From Tardiphaga sp. vice304 (GTDB taxonomy: Bacteria; Pseudomonadota; Alphaproteobacteria; Rhizobiales; Xanthobacteraceae), in assembly GCF_007018905.1 (NCBI RefSeq), contig NZ_CP041402.1, positions 3,336,001 to 3,400,000 of the forward strand: a stretch of DNA of 64,000 nucleotides. Direction: 5' to 3'. The notes beneath the pieces are model-generated. The model saw only the letters and a list, made by a program, of their open reading frames with translations, searched no databases and was not told the origin of the DNA. A program made the translations under genes and the position numbers. Shown here in pieces: positions 44,204 to 52,782 of this stretch (positions are counted from its first letter, which is position 1; each line of letters begins with the position of its first letter).

Positions 44204-45196
44204 TCATGCGTCAAGCACGTCGGCATTGACGGCGTTTGGCCGGATCGGCTCGCCGTCGAGCACGCTCAGCATGTTGCGCGCGGTCTGCAGCCCCATGCGA
44301 TCGAGCGCCTCGCGCGTGACGCCGGCGACGTGCGGGGCGATGATCACGTTGGGCAGCTCGAACAGTTTGTGGCCGAGCGGCGGCGGCTCGACCTCGAACA
44401 CGTCGAGGCCGGCGCCGGCGAGTTTCCTAGCGACCAGCGCGTCGTACAACGCCGTCTCCACCACGATGCCGCCGCGCGCGGTGTTGATCAGATAGGCCGT
44501 GGGCTTCATCCGCGCGATGCGTGGCGCATCGAACAGGCCGATCGTGTCGCTGGTCTTCGGGCAGTGCAAGGTGACGAAATCGGCGTGCGGCAGGGCCGCG
44601 TCGAGGTCGCTGACCGGCTCGCAGCCGGCTTCCCGGATCGTCTCGGCGGAGACGTAGGGGTCATAGACCTGCACGGTCATTTCCATGGCCAGGCAGCGCC
44701 GGGCAGTGCGCGTGCCGATCCGGCCGAAGCCCACCACCAGCACGGTCTTGCCGAACAGATCGAACGGCAGCATGCCGAACCGCGTGCTCCAGTTGCCATC
44801 CTTGACCAGCGCATGCAGCTCGACCGCGCGCTTGGCCAGCGTCAGCATCATGAACAGCGCCTGCTCGGCGACGGAGGGCGAGTTCGCCGTGCCGGCGATC
44901 ATCAAGGGCACCTTGCGCTTGTTGAGCGCCTCGACGTCGACGGCGTCATAGCCGACGCCGATCCGCGCCACGACCTTCATGTCGCCGGAGGCTTCGAGCT
45001 CCGCTTCGCCAAAGCGCGTCGCGCCGAGCGCCACGCCGTGCACCGGCGCCTCTTGCCGCAGCAGCGCGTTGAAATCTGTGGCGGAGATCAAATTGGGGAA
45101 CTCGACCGTCTCGATGTCGCCGCGCTCATCGAACAACGCGCGGCCCTGCGGCGACAGCGATTCGGTAATCAGCAGTTTCTTCTTGTTTGTGGTCAT
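44204..45196 (-). CDS. D-2-hydroxyacid dehydrogenase (D-isomer specific family)
   Basis: 330 residues. NAD-binding signature LVVGFGRIGTRTARRCLAMEMTVQVYDPY, the catalytic Arg in NTARGGIVVETALYDAL, Glu in LDVFEVEPPP and His in IIAPHVAGVTREALDRMG are complete. It reduces a 2-oxoacid or oxidises a D-2-hydroxyacid; a phosphoglycerate dehydrogenase with no ACT domain, or a glyoxylate/hydroxypyruvate reductase, are options. Start ATG 45196. Confidence 0.9.
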   Translation of the reverse strand: MTTNKKKLLITESLSPQGRALFDERGDIETVEFPNLISATDFNALLRQEAPVHGVALGATRFGEAELEASGDMKVVARIGVGYDAVDVEALNKRKVPLMIAGTANSPSVAEQALFMMLTLAKRAVELHALVKDGNWSTRFGMLPFDLFGKTVLVVGFGRIGTRTARRCLAMEMTVQVYDPYVSAETIREAGCEPVSDLDAALPHADFVTLHCPKTSDTIGLFDAPRIARMKPTAYLINTARGGIVVETALYDALVARKLAGAGLDVFEVEPPPLGHKLFELPNVIIAPHVAGVTREALDRMGLQTARNMLSVLDGEPIRPNAVNADVLDA

Positions 45197-45382
45197 CTCG
45201 TTCCGTCCCGCGTTTGCTTTTGAGCGTCTTGCCGATGTCGGCCGCGCCCGGCGTTTCTAACAGGCCTATTGCACCAAGGTCCATCCGGGTGTGGCATGGC
45301 GGCCATCGACTCGCCGTCTTCGGAAACGATAGGATTCGGGCGTGCCGGCGATTGGTGGGCGCGACGTAATGGAGATGCTCTC

Positions 45383-46102
45383 ATGACCCGACTGATCCGA
45401 CCGACGCCGCGGCGCGCCGGATGGCGTGGTGCGCTCGGTGTCGCCACCATCATGCTTCTGACCGGTTCGGTGGTCGTCCACGCGCAGGGGCTGGTGCAGG
45501 GCGTGCAGCGGGGCGCGGCGCAGGGCAACAAGGCAGCGGGTCCGATCGGCGGCGTGCTGGGAGGCGCCATCGGCGGCGTCGTGGGTGTGGTCGGCGGCGT
45601 GCTCGGCGTGCCCGCCAACAATACCACCGTGCGTGGCCCGGCGCAGGCCGGCACCCGGCAACCGAAGGAGACGAAGGCGGCGCGCAATGCCCGGCTCAAG
45701 AAGGCCAGGGAGGCCGCGCAGGCCGCGCCGGGCTCCGAGCCGGAGCTGACGGCCGAGCAGGTCGTCGCCAACAGCGATGCGAATATCGCCCGCATCAAGA
45801 CTGCGCTGAACCTGACGCCGGAGCAGGAGAAAAACTGGGCCGGCTTCAACAGTGCGATGCATTATCTCGGCAACAACGGCGCCGACCGCCTTAAATTGCG
45901 CATCGCCCGCGCCAAGCGCGACCCGCCGGATGATATCATCGAGCAGATGCGCAATGAGGCGCAGTTCCTCAATGACCGGGCGGTCGACCAGCGCAATGTA
46001 GCCGATGCCGCAGAACCGTTGTTTGCCAGTCTCGATGCCCGGCAGAAAGCGTTGTTTATCGAGGAAATGGTCCGCCTGAGCCGCGAACGCGGGCTCGACT
46101 GA
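45383..46102 (+). CDS. Periplasmic Spy/CpxP-like LTXXQ protein with a glycine-zipper
   Basis: 239 residues. Signal peptide or anchor with hydrophobic run GALGVATIMLLTGSVVVHAQG, then a Gly-rich stretch (GGVLGGAIGGVVGVVGGVLG), a basic Ala/Lys linker, and a helical C-terminal half with NLTPEQEKNWAGFNSAM (LTxxQ motif) and a second LDARQKALFIEEM repeat. The family contains periplasmic chaperones and metal sensors. ATG 45383 has GGAG eight bases upstream. Exact role unknown. Confidence 0.75.
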   Translation: MTRLIRPTPRRAGWRGALGVATIMLLTGSVVVHAQGLVQGVQRGAAQGNKAAGPIGGVLGGAIGGVVGVVGGVLGVPANNTTVRGPAQAGTRQPKETKAARNARLKKAREAAQAAPGSEPELTAEQVVANSDANIARIKTALNLTPEQEKNWAGFNSAMHYLGNNGADRLKLRIARAKRDPPDDIIEQMRNEAQFLNDRAVDQRNVADAAEPLFASLDARQKALFIEEMVRLSRERGLD

Positions 46103-46168
46103 GGCCAGGGAACCGGGATGGAACCTGTTGGCGTCCGGGGTGTTTTCATCACGACACTGGAGAACACC

Positions 46169-46354
46169 ATGACCGACAAATTTGATCCCGCCCCGCACGA
46201 CAAGCACGCCGTCAGCATCGAAGAAGCCGCCAAGGCCGACCGCAAGAAGCATGGCGAACTGAAGGCCGGTCTGGAAGGCTCGTTCCCCGCCTCGGACCCC
46301 GTCAGCGCCACGCAGCCCGCCAGGAGCAAGCCGGACGGCGACAGCAAGAACTAG
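46169..46354 (+). CDS. Small hydrophilic protein (61 residues)
   Basis: Begins MTDKFDPAPHDKH and contains a helical charged middle and a LEGSFPASDPVSATQPA motif, which recurs in small proteins of many alphaproteobacteria with no known function. GGAG six bases before ATG 46169. A long hairpin follows the stop. Likely a stress-linked or abundant small protein; this is a guess. Confidence 0.7.
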   Translation: MTDKFDPAPHDKHAVSIEEAAKADRKKHGELKAGLEGSFPASDPVSATQPARSKPDGDSKN

Positions 46355-46360
46355 CCGCCA

Positions 46361-46394
46361 CTGAACAGCAACACGCGAACGTGTTGCTGTTCAG
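46361..46394 (+). terminator. Perfect 15-bp hairpin after the small protein gene
   Basis: CTGAACAGCAACACG (46361-46375) and CGTGTTGCTGTTCAG (46380-46394) pair exactly around a CGAA loop. No run of T follows on either strand, so it is not a typical intrinsic terminator; it may stabilise the 3' end or bind a protein. Confidence 0.5.
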
Positions 46395-46477
46395 ACCGCG
46401 GCGTTAAATTTCTGTTAATCATGCGGTTGCACCCTGTTCCGATACACGGCGAGCGATGGAGAATTCCGTTGGCGACC

Positions 46478-46723
46478 ATGATCTCGAATAGCGACACTGC
46501 CCCGGCTGTGGACATGATGTCGGGGCGGGGTGAGATCTTCACCATTCACGCCACGCGGAACGACCAGAGCATGGTGACGCACCGAATCATTCCGGACGTC
46601 GCTGTGGCCCAGGCCCGGGTGCTCAACGACGCCGGTTGGCGGGTGCGAATCTCCGGCCTCGGCGGCCGTCAGTTTGCACCCTCCGAATTCCACCAGCTTT
46701 TGACCTACGACCGCATAGGCTGA
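46478..46723 (+). CDS. Hypothetical protein (81 residues)
   Basis: MISNSDTAPAVDMMSGRGEI opens the frame; the middle FTIHATRNDQSMVTHRIIPDVAVAQARVLNDAGWRVRISG looks like a small alpha-beta domain of the kind found in short bradyrhizobial proteins. The ATG at 46478 is chosen; the frame extends upstream. A good intrinsic terminator follows at 46743, which supports a real gene. No function is recognised. Confidence 0.6.
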   Translation: MISNSDTAPAVDMMSGRGEIFTIHATRNDQSMVTHRIIPDVAVAQARVLNDAGWRVRISGLGGRQFAPSEFHQLLTYDRIG

Positions 46724-46742
46724 ACCGATAGGATCATCGTGA

Positions 46743-46769
46743 CCTCGCCGCTAGCCCGGCGGGGTTTTT
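46743..46769 (+). terminator. Intrinsic terminator
   Basis: CCTCGCCG (46743-46750) pairs with CGGCGGGG (46757-46764, one T-G pair) around a six-base loop, followed by TTTTT. Ends transcripts of the 81-residue protein gene. Confidence 0.75.
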
Positions 46770-46828
46770 GCACGCGATGGACGTGCTAAGACCTGCGCTC
46801 TCCGCAATCTCCAAGCTGGTCTGATTTC

Positions 46829-47266
46829 ATGAAAACGATTGCCTGTGCACTGGCCGCCGCCACCATGATGAGCGCGGGGCCAGTCCATGCCGCCAAAGCG
46901 CAAATCGCGCAGATGCTGAAGCTGTCGTCCGAGACGCGCATCGAGCAACGCTGCGACGCACGCGCGATGGGCGCGGTGCAACGGGAGCACAAAGGGTTCG
47001 AACCCGACGAGTTCGTGGCTTACGCCTTCACCGATCCCATTTTGCGCGGAAGCAAGATCACCGCGCCTGGCGGAGCAATCCGCAGCAACGGGAAATGGTA
47101 CCGGCTTTCTTATACCTGCAAGACCAATGCGGACGGTCTGGACGTTGTGACGTTCGCCTATCAGCTCGGCGGTGAAGTGCCGCGCCGCGAATGGGACGCG
47201 CATTATCTCGTGCCGAAGTCAAACAAGCGGGCGCGCGCTAGATCAGCGTGGGCACCTGCGCCTTGA
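46829..47266 (+). CDS. Secreted DUF930-family protein
   Basis: 145 residues with a signal peptide (MKTIACALAAATMMSAGPVHA). The mature part shows the DUF930 pattern: MLKLSSETRIEQRCDARAM, FEPDEFVAYAF, GGAIRSNGKWYRLSYTCKT and the late FAYQLGGEVPRREWDAHYL. Function unknown; proteins of this family are periplasmic. The last 29 bases overlap the 3' end of the convergent LysR gene, and the tail KSNKRARARSAWAPAP may be an extension past an older stop. Confidence 0.75.
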   Translation: MKTIACALAAATMMSAGPVHAAKAQIAQMLKLSSETRIEQRCDARAMGAVQREHKGFEPDEFVAYAFTDPILRGSKITAPGGAIRSNGKWYRLSYTCKTNADGLDVVTFAYQLGGEVPRREWDAHYLVPKSNKRARARSAWAPAP

Positions 47267-48113
47267 AGAACAGGGTGGCTATGTCTTCAAGCAGTTTGCG
47301 GCCCTGGCTGCTTTCGAGATTCGAACGCGCACAGAGCAGTGCCTTGATGGGCGGCAATTCGGGCAGATAATATTCCTGTGCCCATACCAGCGACGGCGGA
47401 ATCAGGCGACGCGGAATCGCAGCAATGCCGATGCCGGCCTCCACCGCCGCTAGCTTGGCGTGGTAGTCGGGACTGTTGAACACGACCTTGTAGGCGATGC
47501 CCTGCCGCGTCAGCGTGCGGATCATCAGGTCGTCGCCGGGCCAGGTCAGGATCGGGATCGGCGAATCCGGACTCAGTACGAAATCGCGCGACCGCACCCA
47601 GACGAATTCCTCATCGGTGTCGTTGACGATGAGATGGGCGATCTCACTGGTCATCTCAGGATTTTCCAGGATGTAGGCGATGTCGATATAGCCGTCGATC
47701 AGCCCCTTGGTGATGCCAACAGAATTGTCGGTCTGAATGACGACGTCGGTCAGGCTCTGCGCCGTTTGGTGACCAAGGAATTCACGTACGAACAATGTAC
47801 TCAGCCCCAGCCGCACCGGCTGCGGCAGATGCGCGGCGCCGCCAAGGCGCAGCATCTGGTCGTTGGCTTCAAGAATGCGGCGCGCCTGATGCAGCACCAG
47901 CTTGCCGAGCTGTGTCGCCGTGGTGCCGTTGGCGGTCCGCGCAAACAGCGCACCGCCGACCATCGACTGAATCCGTTTGATCTGTGAGCTCACGGCGGGC
48001 TGGCTCAGCCCGAGCTTCTCCGCCGCTTTCGTGAGGCTTCCTGTTTCGGAAATCGCAACGACGGTGCGGACGATTTCGATCGGAATGTTCAACGGTTGGT
48101 ATCGTCTGGGCAT
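47238..48113 (-). CDS. LysR-family transcriptional regulator
   Basis: 291 residues. N-terminal helix-turn-helix (ISETGSLTKAAEKLGLSQPAVSSQIKRIQSMVGGALFAR) and a LysR effector domain (about 90-285). ATG 48113 (MPRRYQPLNIPIEIV) places the HTH at its usual distance; an open frame runs further upstream. The nearest divergent genes are small and far away, so its target is not evident. Confidence 0.88.
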   Translation of the reverse strand: MPRRYQPLNIPIEIVRTVVAISETGSLTKAAEKLGLSQPAVSSQIKRIQSMVGGALFARTANGTTATQLGKLVLHQARRILEANDQMLRLGGAAHLPQPVRLGLSTLFVREFLGHQTAQSLTDVVIQTDNSVGITKGLIDGYIDIAYILENPEMTSEIAHLIVNDTDEEFVWVRSRDFVLSPDSPIPILTWPGDDLMIRTLTRQGIAYKVVFNSPDYHAKLAAVEAGIGIAAIPRRLIPPSLVWAQEYYLPELPPIKALLCARSNLESSQGRKLLEDIATLFFKAQVPTLI

Positions 48114-48395
48114 CACGTAATCCTGGACTGGAAAATGTAGAGCTACTAAAAACTGATCGAAGTACTTCCTGTGTCGTGTTGGTAGCAGCGATCGCGCGAT
48201 TTGGTTCAGAACTATACCTCGATTATCTACGTCGATGCACTGGCACACCTCTGCTGTTTGGTAATATGGTGCAGCGATGACCGCGATGTGCGCAGTTTTC
48301 TTGCGATCATCATCTGCGATTTAACACCCTGCTACTGCCGGCCGCCAACGCAGACATATCCGATCGGGCGCTGTGCGGTCTCGGGACTTGATGAG

Positions 48396-48584
48396 TTACA
48401 ACCGATCGACGCGCAGGAAAAACGCCCAGATCAGTGACAGTACGGCGGCGATCATCAGCGAGGACGGGTTGACGCAGAAGAAGTCGCCGTAGCGACAGAC
48501 CTGCATCGCCCATCCCGTGGTGTTGGTGCTTGCGGCATAGAATACCCCGGCAGCCAAGGTCAGGATGGCGGCTATTGAAAGCAT
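48396..48584 (-). CDS. Small membrane protein (62 residues)
   Basis: Two hydrophobic segments (LSIAAILTLAAGVFYAAST and LMIAAVLSLIWAFFLRV) separated by a loop with two Cys (VCRYGDFFCV). A GGGAG site seven bases before the ATG at 48584 supports it. No family name; short two-helix proteins of this kind are common in bradyrhizobia. Confidence 0.7.
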   Translation of the reverse strand: MLSIAAILTLAAGVFYAASTNTTGWAMQVCRYGDFFCVNPSSLMIAAVLSLIWAFFLRVDRL

Positions 48585-48778
48585 CGGTATCTCCCGATCA
48601 ATATCCGCAGATTGTGGTGCGAATTCTTCAAACGTCGGTAAATCCGATCGCGCAAAGTCGGGGGCTTCTGTGTATTTTCCGCCGCTTATCGTGCTACCGC
48701 CCCAATTGCGGTTCAGCCTTTGTTAACCGTGAGTCGGCGACACTTTCGCGGTCGAGACCATGCGTGGAGAGAAACTTC

Positions 48779-49006
48779 GTGACCAAGTACGAGACGACCA
48801 ACTACGAGCAAATGCGCCGCTGCCGGATGGCGCATCTTCACGGTCGGATGGTCGATGAACATTTCAAGCGCGGGGACGACGGGGACGTCTTTATTTCCGG
48901 CTATATCAAGATGGTCAGTCCCGACCTGACCTGCTGGCCGCTGCGCTGGATCATCACGATCGAGCAGCAGTCCGGCGAACTTCCGGCGATGGCGCTGGCA
49001 GGCTGA
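48779..49006 (+). CDS. Hypothetical protein (75 residues)
   Basis: GTG start at 48779 after GGAGAG (seven-base spacing). The product, starting MTKYETTNYEQMRR, has a charged helical first half and an ISGYIKMVSPDLTCWPLRW then IITIEQQ second half. No recognised domain. A bidirectional terminator follows after 17 bases. Confidence 0.6.
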   Translation: MTKYETTNYEQMRRCRMAHLHGRMVDEHFKRGDDGDVFISGYIKMVSPDLTCWPLRWIITIEQQSGELPAMALAG

Positions 49007-49023
49007 AATCCGAGTTCCAGACG

Positions 49024-49053
49024 AAAAAAGCCCCCGCGAACGGGGGCTTTTTT
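49024..49053. terminator. Bidirectional intrinsic terminator
   Basis: AAAAAAGCCCCC - GCGAAC - GGGGGCTTTTTT: an 8-bp or longer stem with six A on the left and six T on the right. Serves the 75-residue protein gene on the plus strand and the outer-membrane protein gene on the minus strand. Confidence 0.9.
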
Positions 49054-49066
49054 CTGGACGGCTGTC

Positions 49067-49873
49067 TCAGTAGCGCGCGACCGGGGCGCCACCGAAGTGA
49101 TAGTTCAAACCGCCGCGCACGGTGCTGACCTTGAGATCGACGTCATGGGCGATCAAGCCAGCCGTCGGCGTCTGGCCGGCGAAGATCGGGCTTGAAAACG
49201 ACTGCTTGCCAAAATCCGAATACAGATATTCGACCTTGGCTGACCAGTTATTGGTAAAGGCGTGTTCGATGCCGGCGCCGGCGGCCCAGCCGGCCGTGAC
49301 CTTGGTCAGGCCCGCGGTCTGGTTCTGTCCGGTCGAATCGGCAAAGCCGCTGCTGCTCTTCATCTCCGTCAGGGCGAGACCGCCCGTGGCATAGAACAGC
49401 GTGCGATCGACGGCGTAGCCAACACGCGGACGCAGCGTCACCAGCCAGTCGGTAGACACCGAATTGGTCGTGCTGAACGTGCTGATGCCGATCGGGAACG
49501 GTGCGGCGGCAGTGCGGGCCTGCTTCAGCCCGAAGTAGCTGGCATCGGCCTCGACGCCGAACAGCCAGCGATCGACCTGATGGTTATAGCCGACCTGGCC
49601 GCCGCCAGTGAAGCCGTCGGGCTCGAGCCGTGGCGAGGCCGCAGCTACGGCCTGCTGGTTGGCGATCGGTGCGGTGCCGTTGATGAACGCGCTGGAGGTG
49701 TCAGAACGGCCCCAGGCGTCGCCGGCGTGGCCGCCGACATACCAGCCGCCCCAGTTGAAGCCCGCTTCCTGCGCCGCGGGCGCCTTGGTCCAGGCGCGCG
49801 ACGACAGATCGGCGGCTGCGGCGGAAGCCGCGCCCGATGCTGCAAACGCGACGGCGAGAACCAGGAGTTTCAT
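49067..49873 (-). CDS. Outer-membrane beta-barrel protein (Omp25/31-like)
   Basis: 268 residues with a signal peptide (MKLLVLAVAFAASGAASAAAA). The mature part has the pattern of rhizobial OmpA-like small barrels: WGGWYVGGHAGDAWGRSD near the start, alternating strands such as GGGQVGYNHQVDRWLFGVEADASYFG and VSTVRGGLNYHFG, ending in a terminal aromatic/basic strand ARY. Start at ATG 49873. Forms an eight-stranded barrel in the outer membrane; may be a minor porin or adhesin. Confidence 0.88.
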   Translation of the reverse strand: MKLLVLAVAFAASGAASAAAADLSSRAWTKAPAAQEAGFNWGGWYVGGHAGDAWGRSDTSSAFINGTAPIANQQAVAAASPRLEPDGFTGGGQVGYNHQVDRWLFGVEADASYFGLKQARTAAAPFPIGISTFSTTNSVSTDWLVTLRPRVGYAVDRTLFYATGGLALTEMKSSSGFADSTGQNQTAGLTKVTAGWAAGAGIEHAFTNNWSAKVEYLYSDFGKQSFSSPIFAGQTPTAGLIAHDVDLKVSTVRGGLNYHFGGAPVARY

Positions 49874-50119
49874 TAGAATACCTTTCCGTCCCGATCGATG
49901 GACGATCACGCTTTCTAGCGGGGTGGCCGGCAAATGGCTGTCACCGCAGGGACACAGCCTTGCCTTGATCGCCGGATTAGGGCTCTGAAGCCCCGCCGAT
50001 ATGGACAAAGATGGCTGGTGCTTAACGAATTGGACGGTCAGAGCAGCTACGGGCCTCGCCCCTGCGGCAGCGCCGGCAGCGGCAGACCCGGCCCCGCGGC
50101 GCGAATCCTGCCGCCTCGC
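49874..50119. other. Gap upstream of the barrel protein gene, no gene seen
   Basis: About 245 bases between the start of the barrel protein gene (minus strand) and the end of the acetyltransferase gene. Short frames only, none with homology. Probably holds the promoter of the barrel gene. GC-rich palindromes near 50040-50110 could end the acetyltransferase transcript. Confidence 0.4.
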
Positions 50120-50689
50120 TCATTCCAGATGCCGGACCATTGCGCTGTAGACGCCATCTGCGGCCGTCGAGAAACCCAGTCGCCCATAGAGCCGCCGGGC
50201 CGCCTCGTTGGATTGCAGCACCGACAGCGTGAAGTGCTTCGCGCCGAGGGCATGTCCCGCGCGGGCCAGGCTGTTGATGACATCGCTGCCGATGCCGCAA
50301 TTGCGGGCGGCCGGCGCAAGCGCAAGATCGATCAGGTGCAGGGTAGGGCTGTCCGACGGCCGTGAGGCGGTGCCCTCGGAAGCGGCGGGCGATCCGGCCC
50401 GGAATGTCACGATCAGCCGGCCGACATCGCGCCCCGCATGGGCGATGATGAAGGCCTCGGCGTCGGGAAAGCGGCGGGTGGTGGCCATCCGCTGCGCCTC
50501 GAATTGCTGATCGAGCATCGCCCTCAGGGCGCCGTCGCCGAGGTCCAGGGGCGAAAACTGCGCGGCGCGCTCCTCGCGAAACAGGGACCGGCAGAATTCG
50601 TCATCCGCCGCAGCATGTGTGCGGATGCGGCTGCCGGGGTGGGCGAGCCGGAGTTGACCGGCCAGTGCCGCCGTTCTGCCAGCCGACAT
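50120..50689 (-). CDS. GNAT-family N-acetyltransferase
   Basis: 189 residues. The acetyl-CoA binding region is HLIDLALAPAARNCGIGSDVINSLARAGHALG (motif A with R/Q-x-x-G-x-G/A replaced by RNCGIG), followed by the C-terminal LSVLQSNEAARRLYGRLGF, typical of GNAT enzymes. It begins 3 bases after the stop of a tail-collar gene, so it is the last gene of that operon. It may acetylate one of the collar proteins or a co-made small molecule; this is inference from linkage. Confidence 0.85.
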   Translation of the reverse strand: MSAGRTAALAGQLRLAHPGSRIRTHAAADDEFCRSLFREERAAQFSPLDLGDGALRAMLDQQFEAQRMATTRRFPDAEAFIIAHAGRDVGRLIVTFRAGSPAASEGTASRPSDSPTLHLIDLALAPAARNCGIGSDVINSLARAGHALGAKHFTLSVLQSNEAARRLYGRLGFSTAADGVYSAMVRHLE

Positions 50690-50692
50690 GCC

Positions 50693-51220
50693 TCAGTTGA
50701 AACTCGGGAACACGCCTTGCAGCGCGATGCAATAGGCTATCGCCAGCGTCGGTTGCACGTTGGGATGGGACTGCGATCCGCCGGCCGGGACCACGGCCGA
50801 CGTTGCAAACGTGGTGTTGGACGGCGGCGCGATGAAGCCATTGAAGCTCGGATCGATGGCGACGTTGGAGCCGCCGGTGGGACCGGGCGTGCTGTTGGTG
50901 GCAGCGGTGGTGCCGACCTGCATCGGGTGGAGATGGGCCGGCATCTCCTGCTGTGTGACCGATACCGTCGAACTGCCGAGTACGTCGCCAATGGCATAAT
51001 CGACAAGGCCAGGCCCCTGGCCCTGACTGATGGCGACACGACCGACCAGGTTGGGCAGCGCGAAAGTGGTCGTGCCGTTGCCGCCGTAGAGCGAGCCGAT
51101 CAGGGAAAACAGCGTGCTGTATCTCTGGATGGGCAGCAGGCTGCCGTCACAGAGGGCCCAGCCCTTCGGTACGAAGCCGAAGGCGAACGCCTGAATTTCC
51201 CCAATGAACGGATCGGACAT
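50693..51220 (-). CDS. Phage tail-collar domain protein 1 (MdpB-like)
   Basis: 175 residues. N-terminal collar signature MSDPFIGEIQAFAFGFVPKGWALCDGSLLPIQRYSTLFSLIG and LYGGNGTTTFALPNLVGRVAISQG, then a repeat-poor region with QEMPAHLHPM. The C-terminal VQPTLAIAYCIALQGVFPSFN motif is conserved in all three paralogues. Such proteins are found both in phage tails and as free bacterial proteins annotated microcystin-dependent. ATG 51220; third gene of the operon. Confidence 0.88.
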   Translation of the reverse strand: MSDPFIGEIQAFAFGFVPKGWALCDGSLLPIQRYSTLFSLIGSLYGGNGTTTFALPNLVGRVAISQGQGPGLVDYAIGDVLGSSTVSVTQQEMPAHLHPMQVGTTAATNSTPGPTGGSNVAIDPSFNGFIAPPSNTTFATSAVVPAGGSQSHPNVQPTLAIAYCIALQGVFPSFN

Positions 51221-51334
51221 GACAGCCTCCCTGCGATGCGCCGTCCCTGCAGGCACGAGCCATCGGGAGCGGTCGGTAGACGATGCGAGAACGCCGCCAG
51301 GCGCGTATCCACAATCCCTGGCGGTTGAAACGAA

Positions 51335-51868
51335 CTAGCTCTGCTGCGGAAACACGCCCGCCGTGCAGATGCAATAATTGCCGGTCAACGTCGGCATCAT
51401 GTTGTCATGGGACAGGTCGTCCCCGGTGATACCGATCGAAGACGCCATGACGTTATACCCGGTGACGTTGGCCAGCGGTGCGTAGGGTTGGGTCGCGGCG
51501 TTGCTGGAGGTGGCGAGGTGAACCGCGGCGCCGGGCGTGGCCGTCGTGCCGACGTTGGTGCTGGAAAGCAGGGCGTGGCCATGGCTCGGCATTTCGCCGG
51601 ACGTCAGAGTATGCCGCTCTTCACCGCCGGGTTCGCCAAGCACGCGCGTCGTCAATCCGCGACCGGTACCTTGCGATAGCGGCACACGACCGCGCAGATC
51701 CGGGACGCAGAACGTCGTGACGCCGTCGCCGCCATAGGTGGTGGTGATCAGCGTGTAGAGTACATCGTACTCCGAGATGGGTAGAGCAGCGCCATCACAG
51801 GCCACCCAGCCGGTCGGAATGCGCGGAAAACCGAACAAACGTATTTCTCCGACAAAAGGGTCAGACAT
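51335..51868 (-). CDS. Phage tail-collar domain protein 2 (MdpB-like)
   Basis: 177 residues, paralogue of its neighbours: MSDPFVGEIRLFGFPRIPTGWVACDGAALPISEYDVLYTLI, TYGGDGVTTFCVPDLRGRVPLSQG, SGEMPSHGHALLSS and the end MMPTLTGNYCICTAGVFPQQS with three extra Cys. Start ATG 51868. Second gene of the operon, separated by 114 bases from the first-listed neighbour. Confidence 0.88.
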   Translation of the reverse strand: MSDPFVGEIRLFGFPRIPTGWVACDGAALPISEYDVLYTLITTTYGGDGVTTFCVPDLRGRVPLSQGTGRGLTTRVLGEPGGEERHTLTSGEMPSHGHALLSSTNVGTTATPGAAVHLATSSNAATQPYAPLANVTGYNVMASSIGITGDDLSHDNMMPTLTGNYCICTAGVFPQQS

Positions 51869-51912
51869 CCGGATACTCCCACTGCTTCGATGAAGGGCGG
51901 CGCGACCGCGGC

Positions 51913-52446
51913 TCAAGAGCGCGACGGAAACATTCCGTTGAGCGCGATCACGTAATTGATCGTGAGGTAAGGCTGCATGTTGTTGTGCGGCTGGTTGCCG
52001 CCGGTCGGCGGGACGTTGGTCCCCGACGACAACACCACCTCGTTGCTGCCGGCCGGGGCGAAGATCAACGCGGGCGAGGTCGCGCTATTGACCCCGAACA
52101 GTTTTCCGACAGGTGGGGCAGGGCGGCCCGTAGGGCCGGCGGTCGTCGATGCCTGCAGGGAATGGGTGTGCCTCGGCAGTTGCTCGGTCGTCATGCCTAC
52201 CGTTTCCGAACCGGCGATTTCCCCCCAGGCGACCGACGTGAAATCGGACCCGACGATGGCGCGACCGCGCAGGTCGGGCAAAGCGAATGTTATCCGACCA
52301 TCGCCGCCATAGGTAACGCCAAGCAGCGAGAACAGAGCCTGGTTTTGCTGGATGGATAGAATTTGGCCGTTGCAGGCGGCCCAGCCTCTCGGGACAAACC
52401 CGAATGCTGCCGGCATGATCTGTCCGACAAAGGGCGTCAAAGGCAT
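51913..52446 (-). CDS. Phage tail-collar domain protein 3 (MdpB-like)
   Basis: 177 residues: PFVGQIMPAAFGFVPRGWAACNGQILSIQQNQALFSLLG, TYGGDGRITFALPDLRGRAIVG, TEQLPRHTHSLQAS and the shared end NNMQPYLTINYVIALNGMFPSRS. Start ATG 52446 (MPLTPFVGQI); the open frame upstream has no homology. First gene of the operon; its promoter lies in the 336-base region shared with the divergent autotransporter. Confidence 0.88.
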   Translation of the reverse strand: MPLTPFVGQIMPAAFGFVPRGWAACNGQILSIQQNQALFSLLGVTYGGDGRITFALPDLRGRAIVGSDFTSVAWGEIAGSETVGMTTEQLPRHTHSLQASTTAGPTGRPAPPVGKLFGVNSATSPALIFAPAGSNEVVLSSGTNVPPTGGNQPHNNMQPYLTINYVIALNGMFPSRS

Positions 52447-52782
52447 CGATGTACCTTCCAGGCGGCTATCGAAATAATGGGCGAAACAATGCAGGTAGCT
52501 AATACCTCCAAATATTCGCAACCTCATGAATTTTGTCAATACACCAACAACCTGAACGGGAGCGCACAAGCAGGCTGATGCCTGTCGTAGGTCGATGAGG
52601 GCGCGCAGGCGACTGTGGCCTGCACGCAACGAAATCCGACGAAGGGGATGTAACCGACGATTTTTTGGGAAAGATTGTGTCCCGCCATCTTGCAATTAGT
52701 AGGCGAATGCAGTCGTGATGCAGGTCCGCATCCATCGATTGCTGCTTACCAAAGTTAACACTCACTGAATGTCGGCTTGGGA
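52447..52782. other. Divergent control region between the tail-collar operon and the autotransporter
   Basis: 336 bases, more AT-rich than the flanks (for instance the AATACCTCCAAATATTCG stretch near 52501), with no open frame of note. It should hold promoters for both directions. No clear long palindrome or phase-variable repeat is seen. Confidence 0.5.

Noticed and set aside
50120..52446. A prophage or tailocin around the tail-collar genes
   Set aside because: No capsid, terminase, portal, lysis or sheath genes flank them; neighbours are a barrel protein and an autotransporter.
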